From: Dasypus novemcinctus
Taxonomy: Eukaryota; Chordata; Mammalia; Cingulata; Dasypodidae
NCBI RefSeq assembly: GCF_030445035.2
Contig: NC_080698.1
Span: 193,501-257,500 of the forward strand
Length of the DNA stretch: 64,000 nucleotides
Reading direction: 5' to 3'
Shown here in pieces: positions 12,700 through 25,094 of this stretch. The stretch's first letter is position 1. Each line of letters opens with the position of its first letter. Made by a program: the position numbers and the translations under genes. The notes under the pieces are model-generated. The model saw nothing but the letters and a program-made list of their open reading frames with translations, did not search any database and was not told where the DNA came from.

Positions 12700-13085
12700 T
12701 TTTCTGTTTTTTTAACAAATCAGTTTTATTGATGCATACTAATAAAGCATACAGTCCTTCCGAAGTGTGCAATCGGTGATATTTGGTATAATCACATAGT
12801 TGTGCATTAATCACTTCAATCATTATTAGAGCATTTTCATCATTCCAATAATAACTAATAGTAATAAACCAGACAAACAAAAACTCAACACCTCTCAATT
12901 TCTCTTTGCTTTCCCTGCCATACACAGCTGCTATTCTGTTTCTGTCTCTCTAGTTTATTTGTATTTCTATTTTGTATAGATGGTGTCAAGCAATATGTAG
13001 TACCTTGTGTCTAGTTTCTTTTCCTTAGTATATTTCCTCTTTTTTTTAACCCTTACTGGAAGATTATTAATATATTACTGTATTC
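12700..13085 (-). mobile_element. L1-type 3' UTR relic
   Basis: This T-rich-start element contains tcagttttattgatgcatac, gcatacagtccttccgaagt, ggtataatcacatagttgtg and tagagcattttcatcattcc, text typical of an L1 3' end in reverse. The SINE at 12309 inserted just beside it. There is no coding frame. Confidence 0.5.
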
Positions 13086-14055
13086 TACTGTACATTATTT
13101 GCTTTGACTGTATTTTTGCCTGATGTTGACATCTTGTCAAAGACAATTACAAAGGAACAGAAATCATTCCTGTTGATGGATCTTTCGTTCACCTAATTTT
13201 GGCAGTAGGACCTCCGTGTGTGACAGACTGCAGATAGCCGTAGAATTCCAAGGGCCTTGCTGTGTGCCATGTAGGTAGGAGCTCAGGAAAAGGAGAAAAG
13301 AGTCCTCCGTGGTAGTTGTCATCCCTCTGCCTTGCACTGATTCCAGACAGGGAAACCACAACCATTTTGTCTGACCAGGAAAGAGCACAAGGGAAGGCCC
13401 TAGAGGTACACTAATCCTTATGCATATATTTTAGTTGGATTATGTCATTTTATTGAGGACCATTACGGAAATGGATGTTCAGTTTTTCTTTTTCAGAAAA
13501 CAGATAGGGCTTTTAAACCAATTGGAAGGAAATTTGAAAAGGTTTCATAATAACATTATTTCATTATTACAGCCAAACTACACAGGTAACTAAGTTATGT
13601 TTTCTAGTCTGACCCTGACTCTGGCTTCTTCATTGTGTGGATACTTTTCCAAAGTGTTTGATTTGATGACACTTTCAGAAGTTCTGTGGTTTGTAGCAGG
13701 CCTAAGAGTGTGCAAAACTCTTAAGCAAACAGCATTTACATTTACTAAATTTAATTTAAAAAGATAAGCCACAGTCTAGGTGATTCCAGAGATAGTAATA
13801 CTAGTATGGTGTGCTTGGCTGCTTCTCCAAAGGCTGTTTGTTTAGCTCCCTAGTGAATTTGATAAACTAGGGCCATATTTTTATTTCTAGAGCTGGGAGT
13901 AGCCAAGCTGGCAGTTTTGACCTTTGGATGTTTACAGTTCTAAATTTGAGATGAAGGAGGGGAAATGACAGCTTTTTTTGCTTATTAAAAAACCCAGGGA
14001 GCAAATGTATCTCAAGCAGTTGACAATAAGCAAAACAAACAAACAAACAAACAAC

Positions 14056-14150
14056 TCAGGGAAGCTGATGTCGCTCAGTGGTTTTGAGCAGTGGCTTCCC
14101 ACACACGAGGTCCCAGGTTCAATCCCAGTACCTCAAACAAAACAAAAACC
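14056..14150 (+). repeat. Short SINE copy
   Basis: A head gggaagctgatgtcgctcag, an internal ggttcaatccc B-box-like motif and an end at cagtacctc then A-rich sequence make up a short tRNA-derived SINE. It resembles the copies at 43694-43908. A degenerate partial copy with (aaac)n precedes it at about 13990-14050. Confidence 0.75.
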
Positions 14151-14447
14151 CAGGGCCCACTCATAACATTCCTTTGTCCTACAAACAGCAGAAAATGTGA
14201 CCCCAGCTCTTAGGGGTGGCATTTCTTTAAAGAATGTAATCAGAATCTACCTGTTAGATACCCATCCTCTCTGCCAATCTGTGTTTTGGTTTATCATTAC
14301 CTTTGGGTGGTTGAATTTAAATGCACTGGGATGGGGTTGAGTAGCTTTATGTGCACTTTTGGAAATGCATCTATTAAATCTTTTCAGGAAGAATTTGGAA
14401 GCTGCCAGCACAAATTAGCATTGCTAATATGACTGTTTTGCTTTTAG

Positions 14448-14909
14448 GTCATTGGTGAGGACAACGTGGCGGTCCCCTCACACCTCTATAAGGTGATCCT
14501 AGCTCGCAGAAGCTCAGTGTCTACTGAACCGCTGGTACTCGGGGCCTTCGTGGTACCCAATGAGGCCATTGGCTTTCAACCCCAGTTAACTGAATTCCAA
14601 GTGAGCCTCCAGGAGCTGGAGAAATTGTCAGGACTGGTGTTTTTCCCTCATTTGGATAGAACAAAAGATATTAGGAATATCTGCATTGTGGACACCTGTA
14701 AGCTCATCAGTTTCCAGGAGTTTACTCTGTTCCTGAGCACAAGAAAGATTGAGGGAACCCGATCAGTGCCTAGACTCCAAATGATCATGGAAAATTTGAA
14801 GAAAGCAGGGGTCGAACCTGATGATAAGTTCATCAGTCTCTATGAGAAGAAACTGGAGGAGCTCATAGCTCTGGAGCAGTCAGGCGCCCAGGAGAAAAAG
14901 CCATCCTAG
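14448..14909 (+). CDS. EXOG: EXOG, last coding exon (C-terminal part of mitochondrial 5'-3' exo/endonuclease)
   Basis: EXOG is a mitochondrial inner-membrane-associated DNA/RNA non-specific nuclease of the bba-Me (EndoG-like) family, with a role in mitochondrial DNA repair. This exon starts after cttttag with the codons for VIGEDNVAVPSHLYKVILAR and reads open for 153 residues to TAG at 14907-14909, ending in the residues KKPS. It covers the end of the nuclease fold plus the EXOG-specific C-terminal extension (about residues 75-153 of this exon). The catalytic His motif is encoded upstream, outside the window. Length and ending match human EXOG closely, with scattered substitutions and no frameshift or internal stop. 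The exon is in phase 0 and lies about 18.7 kb from the convergent SCN5A 3' end. Confidence 0.95.
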   Translation, partial: VIGEDNVAVPSHLYKVILARRSSVSTEPLVLGAFVVPNEAIGFQPQLTEFQVSLQELEKLSGLVFFPHLDRTKDIRNICIVDTCKLISFQEFTLFLSTRKIEGTRSVPRLQMIMENLKKAGVEPDDKFISLYEKKLEELIALEQSGAQEKKPS

Positions 14910-15409
14910 TTTTTATCTTAGAAGATGGGTGACATCATTTATAACGAAGCAGGCATGCCTTTTTTGGGTTAACATATTTTAGAATTTAAGACTAAATTTC
15001 CACCCAAAAGATGAAAGATCTACGGTTCTAGGGGCAGTCTTTCATTTGACTTGGGAACCAGTTACCAAGGAAGCTGCTGACCCTGCAGATCCAGGGCTGC
15101 CCTGTGTTGAGTTGACAGGACTGACTGTCCACACAGAGAACACTGTTTGTGTCCCTCTGGTTGTACAGTATCTGTAGGCTCTATTTTCATGCCTCCAAAC
15201 CAACATTCTCTCTGAATCATGCATTCTGCTCTGCCTTCTTGGAAACCAGTATTGTACATTTTCTTTCCCTTAGGATGTAAGTCTTCGAGATGGCTTTTAG
15301 AAATACTCTGTGTTACCTTGTCCACATGTACTTTGTTTGGCGTCTTGTTTCTCCTGTGGACCTGCTGTTCCTCTACTCCTTTCTGTGTAGAAGCTCTCAA
15401 CAGCTACAT

Positions 15410-15570
15410 TTCCTGCTCACCTAGTGTGCCCTATATACTACCTTCAGTACTTTACTTATATTGTCTCACAACAACCTTCCGAAATAATACCATTATCCCT
15501 GTTTTTCCTGTGAGGAAATTGAGGCCTAGAGAGTTAATTAACTTGTCCAGAGTTCACCTTTCTGAAGAAG
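15410..15570 (-). repeat. MIR SINE relic
   Basis: The sequence contains the inverted MIR core: cattatccctgtttttcctg then gtgaggaaattgaggcctag and agttaattaacttgtccaga. It is an old, diverged mammalian-wide repeat inside the EXOG 3' UTR. Confidence 0.65.
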
Positions 15571-16588
15571 TCTAATAGCAGGTAGGAAGCGCTCAGAGCC
15601 AAGAGAAGAAAGCAAGCATAAGGTTGATTCGCCTCTGTCCCCTGACATGGAGACCTTTGACTCAGATACATACCTGTGCCATGGGTATCTGGTCCTGGCT
15701 GGCGTGGTGGGAAGGACTTGGTTTCTTGGCTGCCAGGAGAGCCAGAGGCCCTTTATTGTCTTCCGGCTGGAAGCCTTTTTAGCTCTTTGGGAAGAAACAG
15801 TTACAGAGCCAAGTATCTGCAAATTAGAGGCAATGCTCCGTGGGAATTATCAGAGCCCCTACTTGCCAACAGGTATGCATTTTTTTAGTACCTATATGGT
15901 GCCAGATAGATGAGTTCTTTGTTTTACAGGTGAGCTTTTTGTTCCAAAGAATGAAGAGCCTCTGAAGGATCTGTGCCCACAGAGTCACCAGCTCTTGATT
16001 TGCTTATCTTTGGGGCCGCTTGCCTTCCCAGGTAGCATAGGACAGGTGGTACTTTGGGCCAAAGACAGTTATCATCTATGGGGAAAGCAGTGGCTCATTT
16101 TCTGAGCCAAATCTCTAGATTTGGGATTACAAAGAATCCCTTCATGGGGGCTACCATAAGTTAGGCAGCAAAACATCTTGGGGCACGGGAACTCGTCTAA
16201 GTGTGTTAACCACTGATGTTTTTGTGTTTATTTCTAGCAGAAATACCAAGGCATACAATAAAGATAAGACGATGACTGACCTTGTTCTGCTCCTTTATTT
16301 GGGTAAAAACAAATAAATTGAGGGGTCAGAATACAGTAGCCTGATTTATACCATTCTCTTTTATCACACTGTTCCATATTAGCTTTGCTTCTGTCTCCTC
16401 TTGGTGGAAAAGTGATGGTGGGCCTGGGTGTTACTCCAGGGCCTGGAGAGCTTCCGCCCGTGTACACAGGAGGCAGCCTGTCCTGCTGTGCTCTGCTGAC
16501 CTGCACTGCCAGCAGCTTGTGGTCACTCCTGGGCTTTTCTCACCACTGCCTCTTCACCTGGATGGTGCAGAATCTTGAGTTTTAGATC

Positions 16589-16594
16589 AATAAA
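16589..16594 (+). terminator. EXOG: Poly(A) signal AATAAA, likely EXOG distal
   Basis: A canonical hexamer lies 1.68 kb after the EXOG stop, followed within 30 bases by GT- and T-rich sequence. It comes before the first intergenic SINE (16751). Confidence 0.5.
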
Positions 16595-16750
16595 GTGTCT
16601 TCAATTTTTATTTCCTATGGAAATGCCACCTAGTCATGAAAAATAGTGATGCATGCTTAAAATACAAAACTGTGTCTCCCAGTTCTTATTTGGTGTACAA
16701 CAGTGATGCTTGAATTGCTGTCTCAACACTTGTATTAAGAATTCCCCAGA

Positions 16751-17105
16751 GGGAAGCGGATGTGGCTCAAGAAATTGGGCTCTCATCTACCATACTGGAG
16801 GTCCCAGGTTTGATTTCTGGGGCCTCCTGGTGAAGGCAAGCTGGCCCGCATGGAGAGCTGGTGCAACAAGATGATGCAACAAAAAAGAAACACAGGAAAG
16901 ACAATGAGAGATAGAACAAACCAGAGAGCTTAGGTGGCTCAAACAATTGAATGCCTCTCACATGTTGGAAAGTCCTGGGATCAGTTTCTGGTGCCTCCTA
17001 AAGAGGAGATGAGAAGACAAGCAGACACAGAAGAATGTGCAGTGAATGGACACAGAGCAAACAGTGTAAGTGGCAAGGGGGGTGGAAATAAATAAAATTT
17101 TTTTA
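16751..17105 (+). repeat. Two adjacent SINE copies
   Basis: The first copy has head gggaagcggatgtggctcaa at 16751 and breaks off near 16920. The second starts near 16921 (ccagagagcttaggtggctc) and runs to the tail aaataaataaaattttttta at 17085-17105. A partial duplicated flank (ttcccca at 16742 and 17110) may be the target-site duplication. Confidence 0.8.
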
Positions 17106-18424
17106 AAAGTTCCCCAAAGACAAACTCTAAAACATAAATTGAATTTTCCTCGATTAGATTGCTTCAGCTTCCCTCAGTGTAGCTGTTGGCTGGTCTGAGC
17201 AGGTGCCCGGTTCTGGGTCTTGCCCCATGTTAGGTGTCTCTCCATCAGAAGAGCACCTCATTCCCACCTGGCCAGGTCCCTGCCTTGGTGGTACCTCCCA
17301 TCTCCACTTGCCCTCAGTCCCTGGTCTAAGGGAAAGGCTGCTCTGGCCGGAAATGCTGGTTTGGGGGGCTCTTCTGATGGAAGCCCTACCTGTGTGTTGG
17401 GGGGACTCACTCCCTAATCTTTCTGTTTTCCCAGGGACATCTTTGTGAGACTTGAGGCTCTTTGTTCTCTGGCATGAGACTTTCACCAATGTATGCAGCA
17501 AAGTGGACCTTACACATTAGGGGTCACAAAGGAGAGAGATTGGATATGCTAACCCTTAAACACCTGCTGGCATTCCTGCCCTTCCCACCTTGGCCATCAA
17601 ACAGCTGAAACCTGTGTCCCTCCTTCAGGCCTTGGAATGGAGCCCAGCAGGAGAGTGTAGGTCTGCTCCTGAGGGCACAGCTCCCTGCAGAGCTGAGCTC
17701 AGCCTGCAGCCTTCCACCTGAAATGCTGCTGAGCCCAGGCTTGAGTGTATCCTCTGGCCTCATCCTTCTGAGTATGTAGGTGTCGTTGACGACAACTTCT
17801 CAAGCTTCCGAGCCTGTGCTTGACCCATGTCTGCACCCAGGTGCTAGCTGTTCTCTTCCCTACTCCACACCTTTACCCTCTGTGCCCTCCCCCTCCCGTT
17901 CTTCCCTTCATCTGCTTCCTTGTTCAAACTTACTCTGAAGCTGGTCAGGGGTGCCTCATGCCAGGAGCTCCTGCTTCTGCCTCCACACCCAGTCTTTCGG
18001 TCTGGCCTTCTCTTCTAGAGGTGTTCATGGAGACTGGAAGGGGACCTCGTGTTTCTCCTTCCAGCCCAGCCCCATCTTTAGGAACTGACCAGCAGACCCC
18101 AGAGTCTGCTGTATCATTCAGGGCCCTGGGGACTTGGTGGGAGGCCAGGCTCTGTCCAGTGTCCCGAGTACACAAGGACGGCCCAGGAGCTTGTCCTTCA
18201 GTGCGGAGACCTCCAGGGGCCACTGTGGCTAATGCCACACTGCAAGCCTTGAGTCTGAAGTGTGACCCTGCCCCAAAACGCCCTTCCAGCCCTTTAAACC
18301 ACAAAGAACTTGGTCAGATTCAAGGCATCAGACTCCAGATTGCTACAGAACCAGAGTTATTTGATTCAGTGGGCCTCCTAGTTGGCTCAGACCAGAATAG
18401 CCTAGGTAACTTAATTTTTCTCCC

Positions 18425-18715
18425 TTTTTTTTTTTTTTTAAAGATTTATCTATTTATTTATTTCTCTTATGTCTCTTTCTGTTGTGTCATCTTGCTGTGC
18501 CAGCTCTCCGCATGGGCCGGTACTCCTGCACGGAGCAGCACTCCTGCGCGGAGCAGCACTCCTGCGCAGGGCAGTACTCCACTCAAGCCAGCACTCCACA
18601 TGGGCCAGCTCGCTGCACAGGCCAGCTCGCCTTCACCAGGAGGCCCTGGACATTGAACCCTGGACCTCCTATACGGTAGATGGGAGCCCAATTGCTTGAG
18701 CCACATCTGCTTCCC
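18425..18715 (-). repeat. SINE with tri-repeated internal block
   Basis: The inverted tail (T run then aaagatttatctatttattt) is followed by an internal array of about 18 bases, cactcctgc(a/g)cggagcag, repeated three times (18519-18570). The inverted head ends ttgcttgagccacatctgct. The internal array resembles the one in the copy at 49572-50172, so this subfamily seems to expand short repeats inside its body. Confidence 0.8.
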
Positions 18716-20104
18716 TCCCTGACTTTATTTTGAAGAAATATCAAGTCTACAGAAGTTTTGAAAGAAGAGAACAATGAAAGTTTTTTGTTTTTGTTTTTTT
18801 AAAGTCATAGATATTGATACTTCTTAATCCTTTAGTTTGTATCACCTAAGAATAAGGACATTCCCCTACATCTGATAAAACAGTCTGTATTAAAATTTGC
18901 CCAGTTCTCAAAATGACTTGTACTCTTTTAAAATCCAGATTTCTGCGAAGGTTCATATAATGCATTTCATTTTTGGGTCTAGTCTCTCTTCAACTACAAC
19001 AGTCTTCCTGGTGCCCTTTAAAAAATATAGATTCTCCAACCCTAGCTTTGAAGATTTTGACTCAGGAGACCTGACATCTGGCTGGAATCTGTATTTTTAA
19101 AAGAAGTAACCCTGGTGATTCTGATGATTTACCAGTTTGGTTCCAGACCATTCAGTGCTCTGCCCCCCTCCTTTCCAACACAAACATTCCTGAGGCAAGA
19201 GTCCTCTGTCAGGGAGGTGGGCTTTGAGCTTCTGGGCATCTCTAAGGGAGAGTTTTTCTCCCATTCCTTTGGGCCTCCAGATAATGGAAATTTTTTTACA
19301 GTAGACCTTAATAAAGTTAAGCTGAAATCATCCCTGTAACTCCTGCCCATCAACTCCTGGCCCGAGCTGCCATTCTGGGCTATACAAAATGGGTTGAGCA
19401 TCTCTCTACTTTTACCTAATGGTCCTTTAAAGATAAGACACTTGTAAAGACTTCCCAGGCTTTTTGTTTCGTGCTCAGGTGCTCTTGGATTTCATGCCCA
19501 CCATCATGGTTGTGACATGCCTTCTTGGTATGGCCTTTACATCTGGGCATAGCAGGCCATGGCGACAGCAGGGCTGAATTGACAGGGACACTCCACTCCA
19601 CCATTGCTTCATTGGAATTAGCTTCAGTAACCCCTCCAGGTCTTTCCCATGATTTACTGTCAATCACCTTCCTACCATGGACTTATAAAATCAATTTTTG
19701 GAATACAACTGTGGGATTATGTGTATGCACAACTGTTAGGATTCTACCTTATTACAGTTTCTACTCGTATTCAAGCAAGTTCAGTCTTGATCCTGATTCA
19801 ACCATCTGACATCCTAGCTCTGCCTCCCAGCTTTGAGACTGCAGACTGGATAAACAAGCCTTCAAGGTGTCAGTTTAAAAAAATATTGCATGGGACAGCC
19901 TACCAATAAGTTTTATGGAGCACAGTTATGTGCTCTGGTTTGTTCAATTCTCTTTCAATTCTTTAAAGTGAAGAACAATGCTAAATTATTGGTGTCACAG
20001 AGCAGAAACGGATCTCCATCACAATTTGCCTGTGAGTCACTGGGACAGGGCAGCCAGTGCTCTGGAAACCTGCAGTACAGAGGGCAGCACCCGTGGGCCC
20101 CCCC

Positions 20105-20265
20105 AACTTCCCACTTTATCAGCTGAGCAGCCTTGGGCAGCAGACGGTTTGAATCGGGTTCCTCACCTGGGAACATGATGATGACCTGCAGGACAATTTG
20201 AGGATTGAATAAGAAAACATGCAACTTGGTAAGCCCTCAATAAATGGTAGCCAGTTACTGTGAAT
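20105..20265 (+). repeat. MIR SINE relic
   Basis: The text agcagccttgggcagcagac, then gaggattgaataagaaaaca and gtaagccctcaataaatggt, follows the MIR body and 3' end in the + orientation. Confidence 0.6.
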
Positions 20266-22339
20266 TCTCATCTTGTCTTGAGAGGGTGAAGGACAAAGCC
20301 TGACCTGAATGTGGGGTTAGCTGTGAACCAGGTGAAAGCAGTTCTCTCTCCAAATCCTACAACTACCAACAAGAGGCTGCTACCAACCTCTTGACCATGT
20401 CAGTGTTTTACAGTTTACAAAGAGCTTATTCAACAGAGCTTACTTAGTCCACCCTTCAAAAAGGGTGCTATCCATTCCATTTCACAAACAGGCAGAGTCC
20501 AGGAATTTTGGGCTCTTCTTAAGGTTTACCCTCTACGCCCCAGGCTGTTGCAGTTGTGTCAGTTTGCTTTGTAATACAGGCACTCACTCCTTACGATTCC
20601 CTGCCAACTTCGTGGACACACTAATGCAGCCTCACAGGATTCTGCAGCAAATAGTAGGTGCTCAAGAAATGCTTACAGCTTCCCAGCATGAATGAAGAGT
20701 CAGAAAAGTTTATTCTGCTCGAGTCCTAATCTCATTCTCCCTAGGGGACACCCAGGAAGAGGAGCAGCTAAGGACCGCCTGGGAGCAGCTGGGAAGGTCC
20801 CCAGGAGCCCAGCTCATGTTGAGCTAAGGGCAGGCCTGTGTCTTGGGCGGCAGGGGTGCTGACACTGCTTACGGGCTGCTTGGGCCCCAGAGCCCTCCCA
20901 GGGCAGCTGCCGTTGGGCCTCGGGTCCGAGGCAGCCCAGCCTGGTGGACGGTGGGAGAAGAAAGCAGAAGTCAGAGCGAGCTGAGCCACGGCTCCTTGGT
21001 GCTTGGCCTGGGAGCCGAGCTAAACTTGGCACTTCCAGCTGCATGCAGGTGGACGCCCGCCTCTCCCAACCCCCACCAGGGTTTAGGGCTCCTGGAACCG
21101 GCTCTGAGCTGTCCTTCCCCCAACCCCACGTCCTCCACAGGCACGACGGGAGGCCCGCAGGGGCGAGCTCCAACTGCCTGAGCCCTGGGCTCTGTGCAGC
21201 CCGGCCGGCTCCTTGGCAGGAGCCGTGTTTTCATCCCATGTAACCGTGGAAGGGCCCCTGGTTTCTGCTCTCTGTGTCCCCACTATCATGGTGGCGCCCA
21301 GGACCCCCTGCCATCCTTTGCCAGCCAGACACGAGAAGGAGAAATCAGCCGGGCAGAGACGGAAGAGCCCTGCCCTGGGAGTCTCACTGAGGCTCAGGGG
21401 CCCTCCCCCTGCTCAAAGCCACAGCCTGAGTAGGCGGGCTTCCCTCTGCTGCCAGACCCCAGGGCCTGGCCGCCTTGGTGAGGCCCGGTTAGGACCTGCC
21501 TGCCTGTTCGGGGCTTGTGCACCCAGGGACGCGCGTCGCCTTGCTCTCAGTGTCCATGTCTAGAGAACTGCCTTTTAACAGAGCAGAGCAGCGCCTCGGA
21601 AAGGCAGCCTAGAGGGGTGGTTTGAGAGGCAGGCAAGTGGGAGGCGAGGGGCCCCGAGGAGGTGTGAATGAGGGGGGCAGAGCGGGCCTGTCGACAGCCT
21701 GTGCCGGCCCTGTCCCCTGTCCGCAGCACCCTCTCCACACCCGGCCCTGATAAGCGGGTGTGAGCCACGGCCGCCTTGTGACAGGCCCTTGGGCAGGGAG
21801 GGCGACAGCGGGTCCACTCCCCTTCTGAACTCAGACGTCAGCATCTTCCTATGCCCACCCCCACGCCCGCCAGATGGACAGACGTCCCTGCCGTTCAGCC
21901 CCCTCAGTCCTTGGGGCTGAGTGCCGAGGACAGAGCCGCTCCCATTGCCCACTGCTGTCGCTGGGCCTGGCACACCCCGCTCGTCACAGCTGCACTGCAG
22001 TGGCCGCCCCGTCTCCTCTCTTCACCCCCAGGGCTGTAAGCGTCTCTAGCCGTCCTCTCCTAACTTTGGCTTTTGGGCCACAGCCTTGTCTGGGCCCTCC
22101 CTTCTTCTGCCAAGGCCCAGCCTCCCTTCAACAGGTCAAGGCCCAAACCCCCTTAGGAGCAGAGAAGGCTTAGAGGCGGAGAGAATCTGAAGCCTGGAGT
22201 CCTGGGAAAGGTGAAGGGCCCTTGGGTGCCCACGTTACGGCTCGCTCTCTAACTTCCTCCGGCGCTCTGCAAGGCTCTCTTCTGGGTTGAGGTCGGAAGA
22301 TTGCTTTGATCCTCAGCCTTCAGCCGTTCTGCACGAGGC

Positions 22340-22560
22340 AGGCTGGGGTCAATCCCAGCTCTGTTCCTGCTAGGTGGGGAGCTTGGGCACTGTGTTTCAC
22401 CGCTCTGTACTTCAGTTTCCACCTCTGTGAAATTAAGGTGATGACGTGACCATATATATGCCTTGAAAGACTATTTTAAATATCAAATTGGTTAGCACAT
22501 GCAACATGAATAGTGTCTGGCACAGGGTGAGCACTTTGTAACTGTTGGCTATTATAATTT
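22340..22560 (+). repeat. MIR SINE relic
   Basis: The MIR landmarks appear in order: gtcaatcccagctctgttcc, tttcaccgctctgtacttca, tttccacctctgtgaaatta, tagtgtctggcacagggtga and ggctattat. It is a nearly full-length, diverged copy. Confidence 0.75.
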
Positions 22561-23580
22561 TTTGGTAAACGTTATTTTAATGTAATTTCAAAATTGCAGA
22601 AAAGTTGCAAGAAATTCCCATTTACCCTGTATGCAAATTCACCAGCTCATTTATTTATTAGTCTCTATATATACATTGATATAAGACAGTTACCTAATCC
22701 AAGCCCATTTTTAAATTTCATCATTTGTCTCAATCATGACTCCTTTATATCTAGTTGTTGCTTTCCCCCCCCATTCCAGGGTCACCCATCACATTTAGTT
22801 GTTATATCCCTTTAGTTCCCTTTAATATATGAGGACAGCCTTTCTTTGTGTTTCTTAAACAATGTATTTGAAGAGAACAGTCCAGGTATTTTGTAGAATG
22901 ATGTTACTCAACTTGTGTTTGTCTGAAGTTGCCTCATTAATAGATTCAGGTTATGCATGCTTTGGTAAGATTACTACAAATTCAATGTTGTGTCCTTCTC
23001 AATGCATCGTATCGGGAGGCACATGATGCTGATTTTCCCATTTCCTAGAGCTCTTACCATTGATCACTTGATTTGGGTGTTGTCTACCAAAGTCCCCCAC
23101 TGTACAATCACTAGTTGCTCTTTGGGATTAATAAGTAATTGTGGGTAGGTGCTTTGAGAATATATTCCTCCTCAAACTTCTACCCACTGGTTTTCCTCCA
23201 TGGATACTTTTCTAACCCTGTCATTCCTTCTGAGCTAGTTGGCCCTTCACACTGGCTCCTGTGTCTTTACCACGTCTCCATCACTCTCTGCACACTTCCT
23301 TATTTTCTGGCATGATGAGATATTCCAGGCTCACCTTATATTTTCACTGCTCCAGCGCTGGGTCAGCCATTTCTCTAAGAAGTCCGTTCTTAGAATGGAG
23401 AATGGTATGTAGGAATCAAGACTTGGGTGCTGGATGTGTTCATTGACACTGGTGTGTTGTTGCTTCTATCTCACCATTTCAATTTTAGTTTTTATTATTG
23501 TTCTTCACCATTTTTATTAACTGCCCACTTGAATGTAATAGGAGAAGGACTGAAGAAAATGTAGCTTAGGGATAGCAGGT
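22560..23580 (-). mobile_element. Old L1 (L1M-type) 3' region
   Basis: This is the same family as 5037-6830. Shared phrases include gcagaaaagttgcaagaaat, agggtcacccatcacattta, aggttatgcatgctttggta, ggaggcacatgatgctgatt, aacttctacccactggtttt and atgagatattccaggctcac. It is interrupted or truncated at about 23590 by a T-rich, then C-rich younger element. Confidence 0.65.
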
Positions 23581-23589
23581 AGAGATTCT

Positions 23590-24090
23590 CCTCTCCTTTC
23601 TTTTTTTTTTTTTTTTGTGATTTTTTTTTAATTGACTTTGTAATAATATTACATTAAAAATATATATGTGAGGTCCCATTCAACCCCACCCCCCCACCCC
23701 CCCTCTCCCCCCCCCCACCCCCCCTCTCCCCCCCCCCCCAACAACACCCGTTCCCATCATCATGACACATCCATTGGATTTGGTAAGTACATCTTTGGGC
23801 ACCTCTGCACCTCATAGACAATGGTTCACATCATGGCCCATACTCTCCTCCATTCCATCCAGTGGGCCCTGTGAGGATTTACAATGTCCGGTGATTACCT
23901 CTGAAGCACCATCCAGGGCAGCTCCATGTCCCAAAGACGCCTCCACCTCTCATCTCTTCCTGCCTTTCCCCATACCCATCGTCCACCATCTCCTCTCCTT
24001 TCTGACTTCTGGGTCCCTCCTTCTTTTTCTCTCTCTGGGACATTCCTTCTTTTCACTCCCTGTCATGACCTCATCTGCTCTTTCTTGGTC
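23590..24090 (-). mobile_element. Younger L1-like 3' end with long C-tract
   Basis: It starts with a T run (inverted poly(A)), followed by attgactttgtaataatatt and an extreme C-rich block (about 23680-23740, runs of cccccc separated by a, t), then caacacccgttcccatcatc. The C-rich block on + equals a G-tract on the element's own strand, which is common in L1 3' UTRs. It sits inside or at the end of the older L1 at 22560-23580. The far end is uncertain. Confidence 0.45.
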
Positions 24091-25094
24091 AGAATTCCTC
24101 TGGAGCTTCTAGCTGTGGGAACCTCTGAAACCTTTTTCCCAACTTTGTCTGTGATATCAGAGGCAGACAACTATGTGACCTTCGTGTGTGAACAGTCAAA
24201 GGCAAAGATAATTTACGGGAAGGTTTTGGCTTAGAGCAATCTGGTGACAAGGTGATTGGGGAGACACATTTGGAAGATTTCCACCTGGAAATTTTCCTAT
24301 TTCCTACATGAAAATCACGCAGACCAAAGCCCATACTGAGACTGGGACTGAGGGTGCTGTGAAGGTCTGCTCTCCAGATAAGCCTCCTCAAGGCTCTGCA
24401 GACCTGCAGGAAGATTTAAATGCCTGGTACAGCTAATCAGCTAGTGGGGTCTGCAGGTAGCAGGCAGCTCTGTGAGGGTCACTCGAATGGCTTTCTTAGT
24501 TAGTAAATGTAGGGTGAGGGGTAACCTTGGTCCCCACATGGAGTTAGTGAACCTTTTAGAGACTAGAGCCAAGGCTTTCTCTTCCTAAGTTCCTTGGTAT
24601 GCAAAGCTCGTTCCCTGCGGTGCATTGATTTGTATAAGGAGCCCAATGCCTGTAGGAAGGAAGAAAACAATATCCAATTCCTTCTACCTGATATTTGGAG
24701 TTAAGGAGATCTGCTAGGATGGCCTGGGCCAGGGCCTTTGTGGGAGCTAGGCTGGAGACCAAAGTTTACAATAAGGGCCCACTTGTGTCTCATGGGGTAA
24801 GGCTGATGTTAGCATAATGTGAGGCTACCTGTTGGGAGTTCCAGAGACTCTGCTGTGCTGAGATTGGGCTTGTGCCTTTAGCTGGAGATGAGTTAAAGGG
24901 GAGGCTAGGCTCCACTTGACTTTCGGGGAGCGATAATGTCTTCTGGTAGCCTGAACTGCATCCCATGAGATGTTCACATGTTCTCAACAGTGACATGGCA
25001 TGCTGGCCAGACCCACAGCCTCTATTTTGGTTTTTAAATAAGTCAAGCAGAAGGTGAAATACCCTTGAGGGAATTAGTTAATAGAAAAAAATGA

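Larger units (their letters stand above)
1..14447 (+). other. EXOG: EXOG last intron (probable)
   Basis: This stretch lies directly upstream of the EXOG terminal exon and ends in a good 3' splice site (pyrimidine-rich tract then cttttag at 14441-14447). I found no stretch resembling the earlier EXOG exons, such as the catalytic His-containing exon or the exon ending just before the VIGED residues, so the whole interval is read as a single intron continuing off the left edge. It is AT-rich and filled with SINE and L1 relics listed separately. Between those repeats (about 1000-2080, 4330-5030, 8630-10600, 10960-12290, 13090-13960) I see nothing coding. Confidence 0.75.
14910..16620 (+). other. 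EXOG: EXOG 3' UTR with candidate poly(A) signals
   Basis: Non-coding sequence follows the EXOG stop. Two AATAAA hexamers are well placed, at 16257-16262 and 16589-16594. The second is followed by a GT/T-rich stretch (gtgtcttcaatttttatttc), which fits a downstream element, so it is my preferred end. The UTR contains a MIR relic (15410-15570). The exact end needs transcript data. Confidence 0.5.

Noticed and set aside
17820..18656. 278-codon + frame downstream of EXOG
   Set aside because: It runs into a SINE at 18425, has low-complexity Pro/Ser content and no family resemblance; no known gene lies between EXOG and SCN5A.
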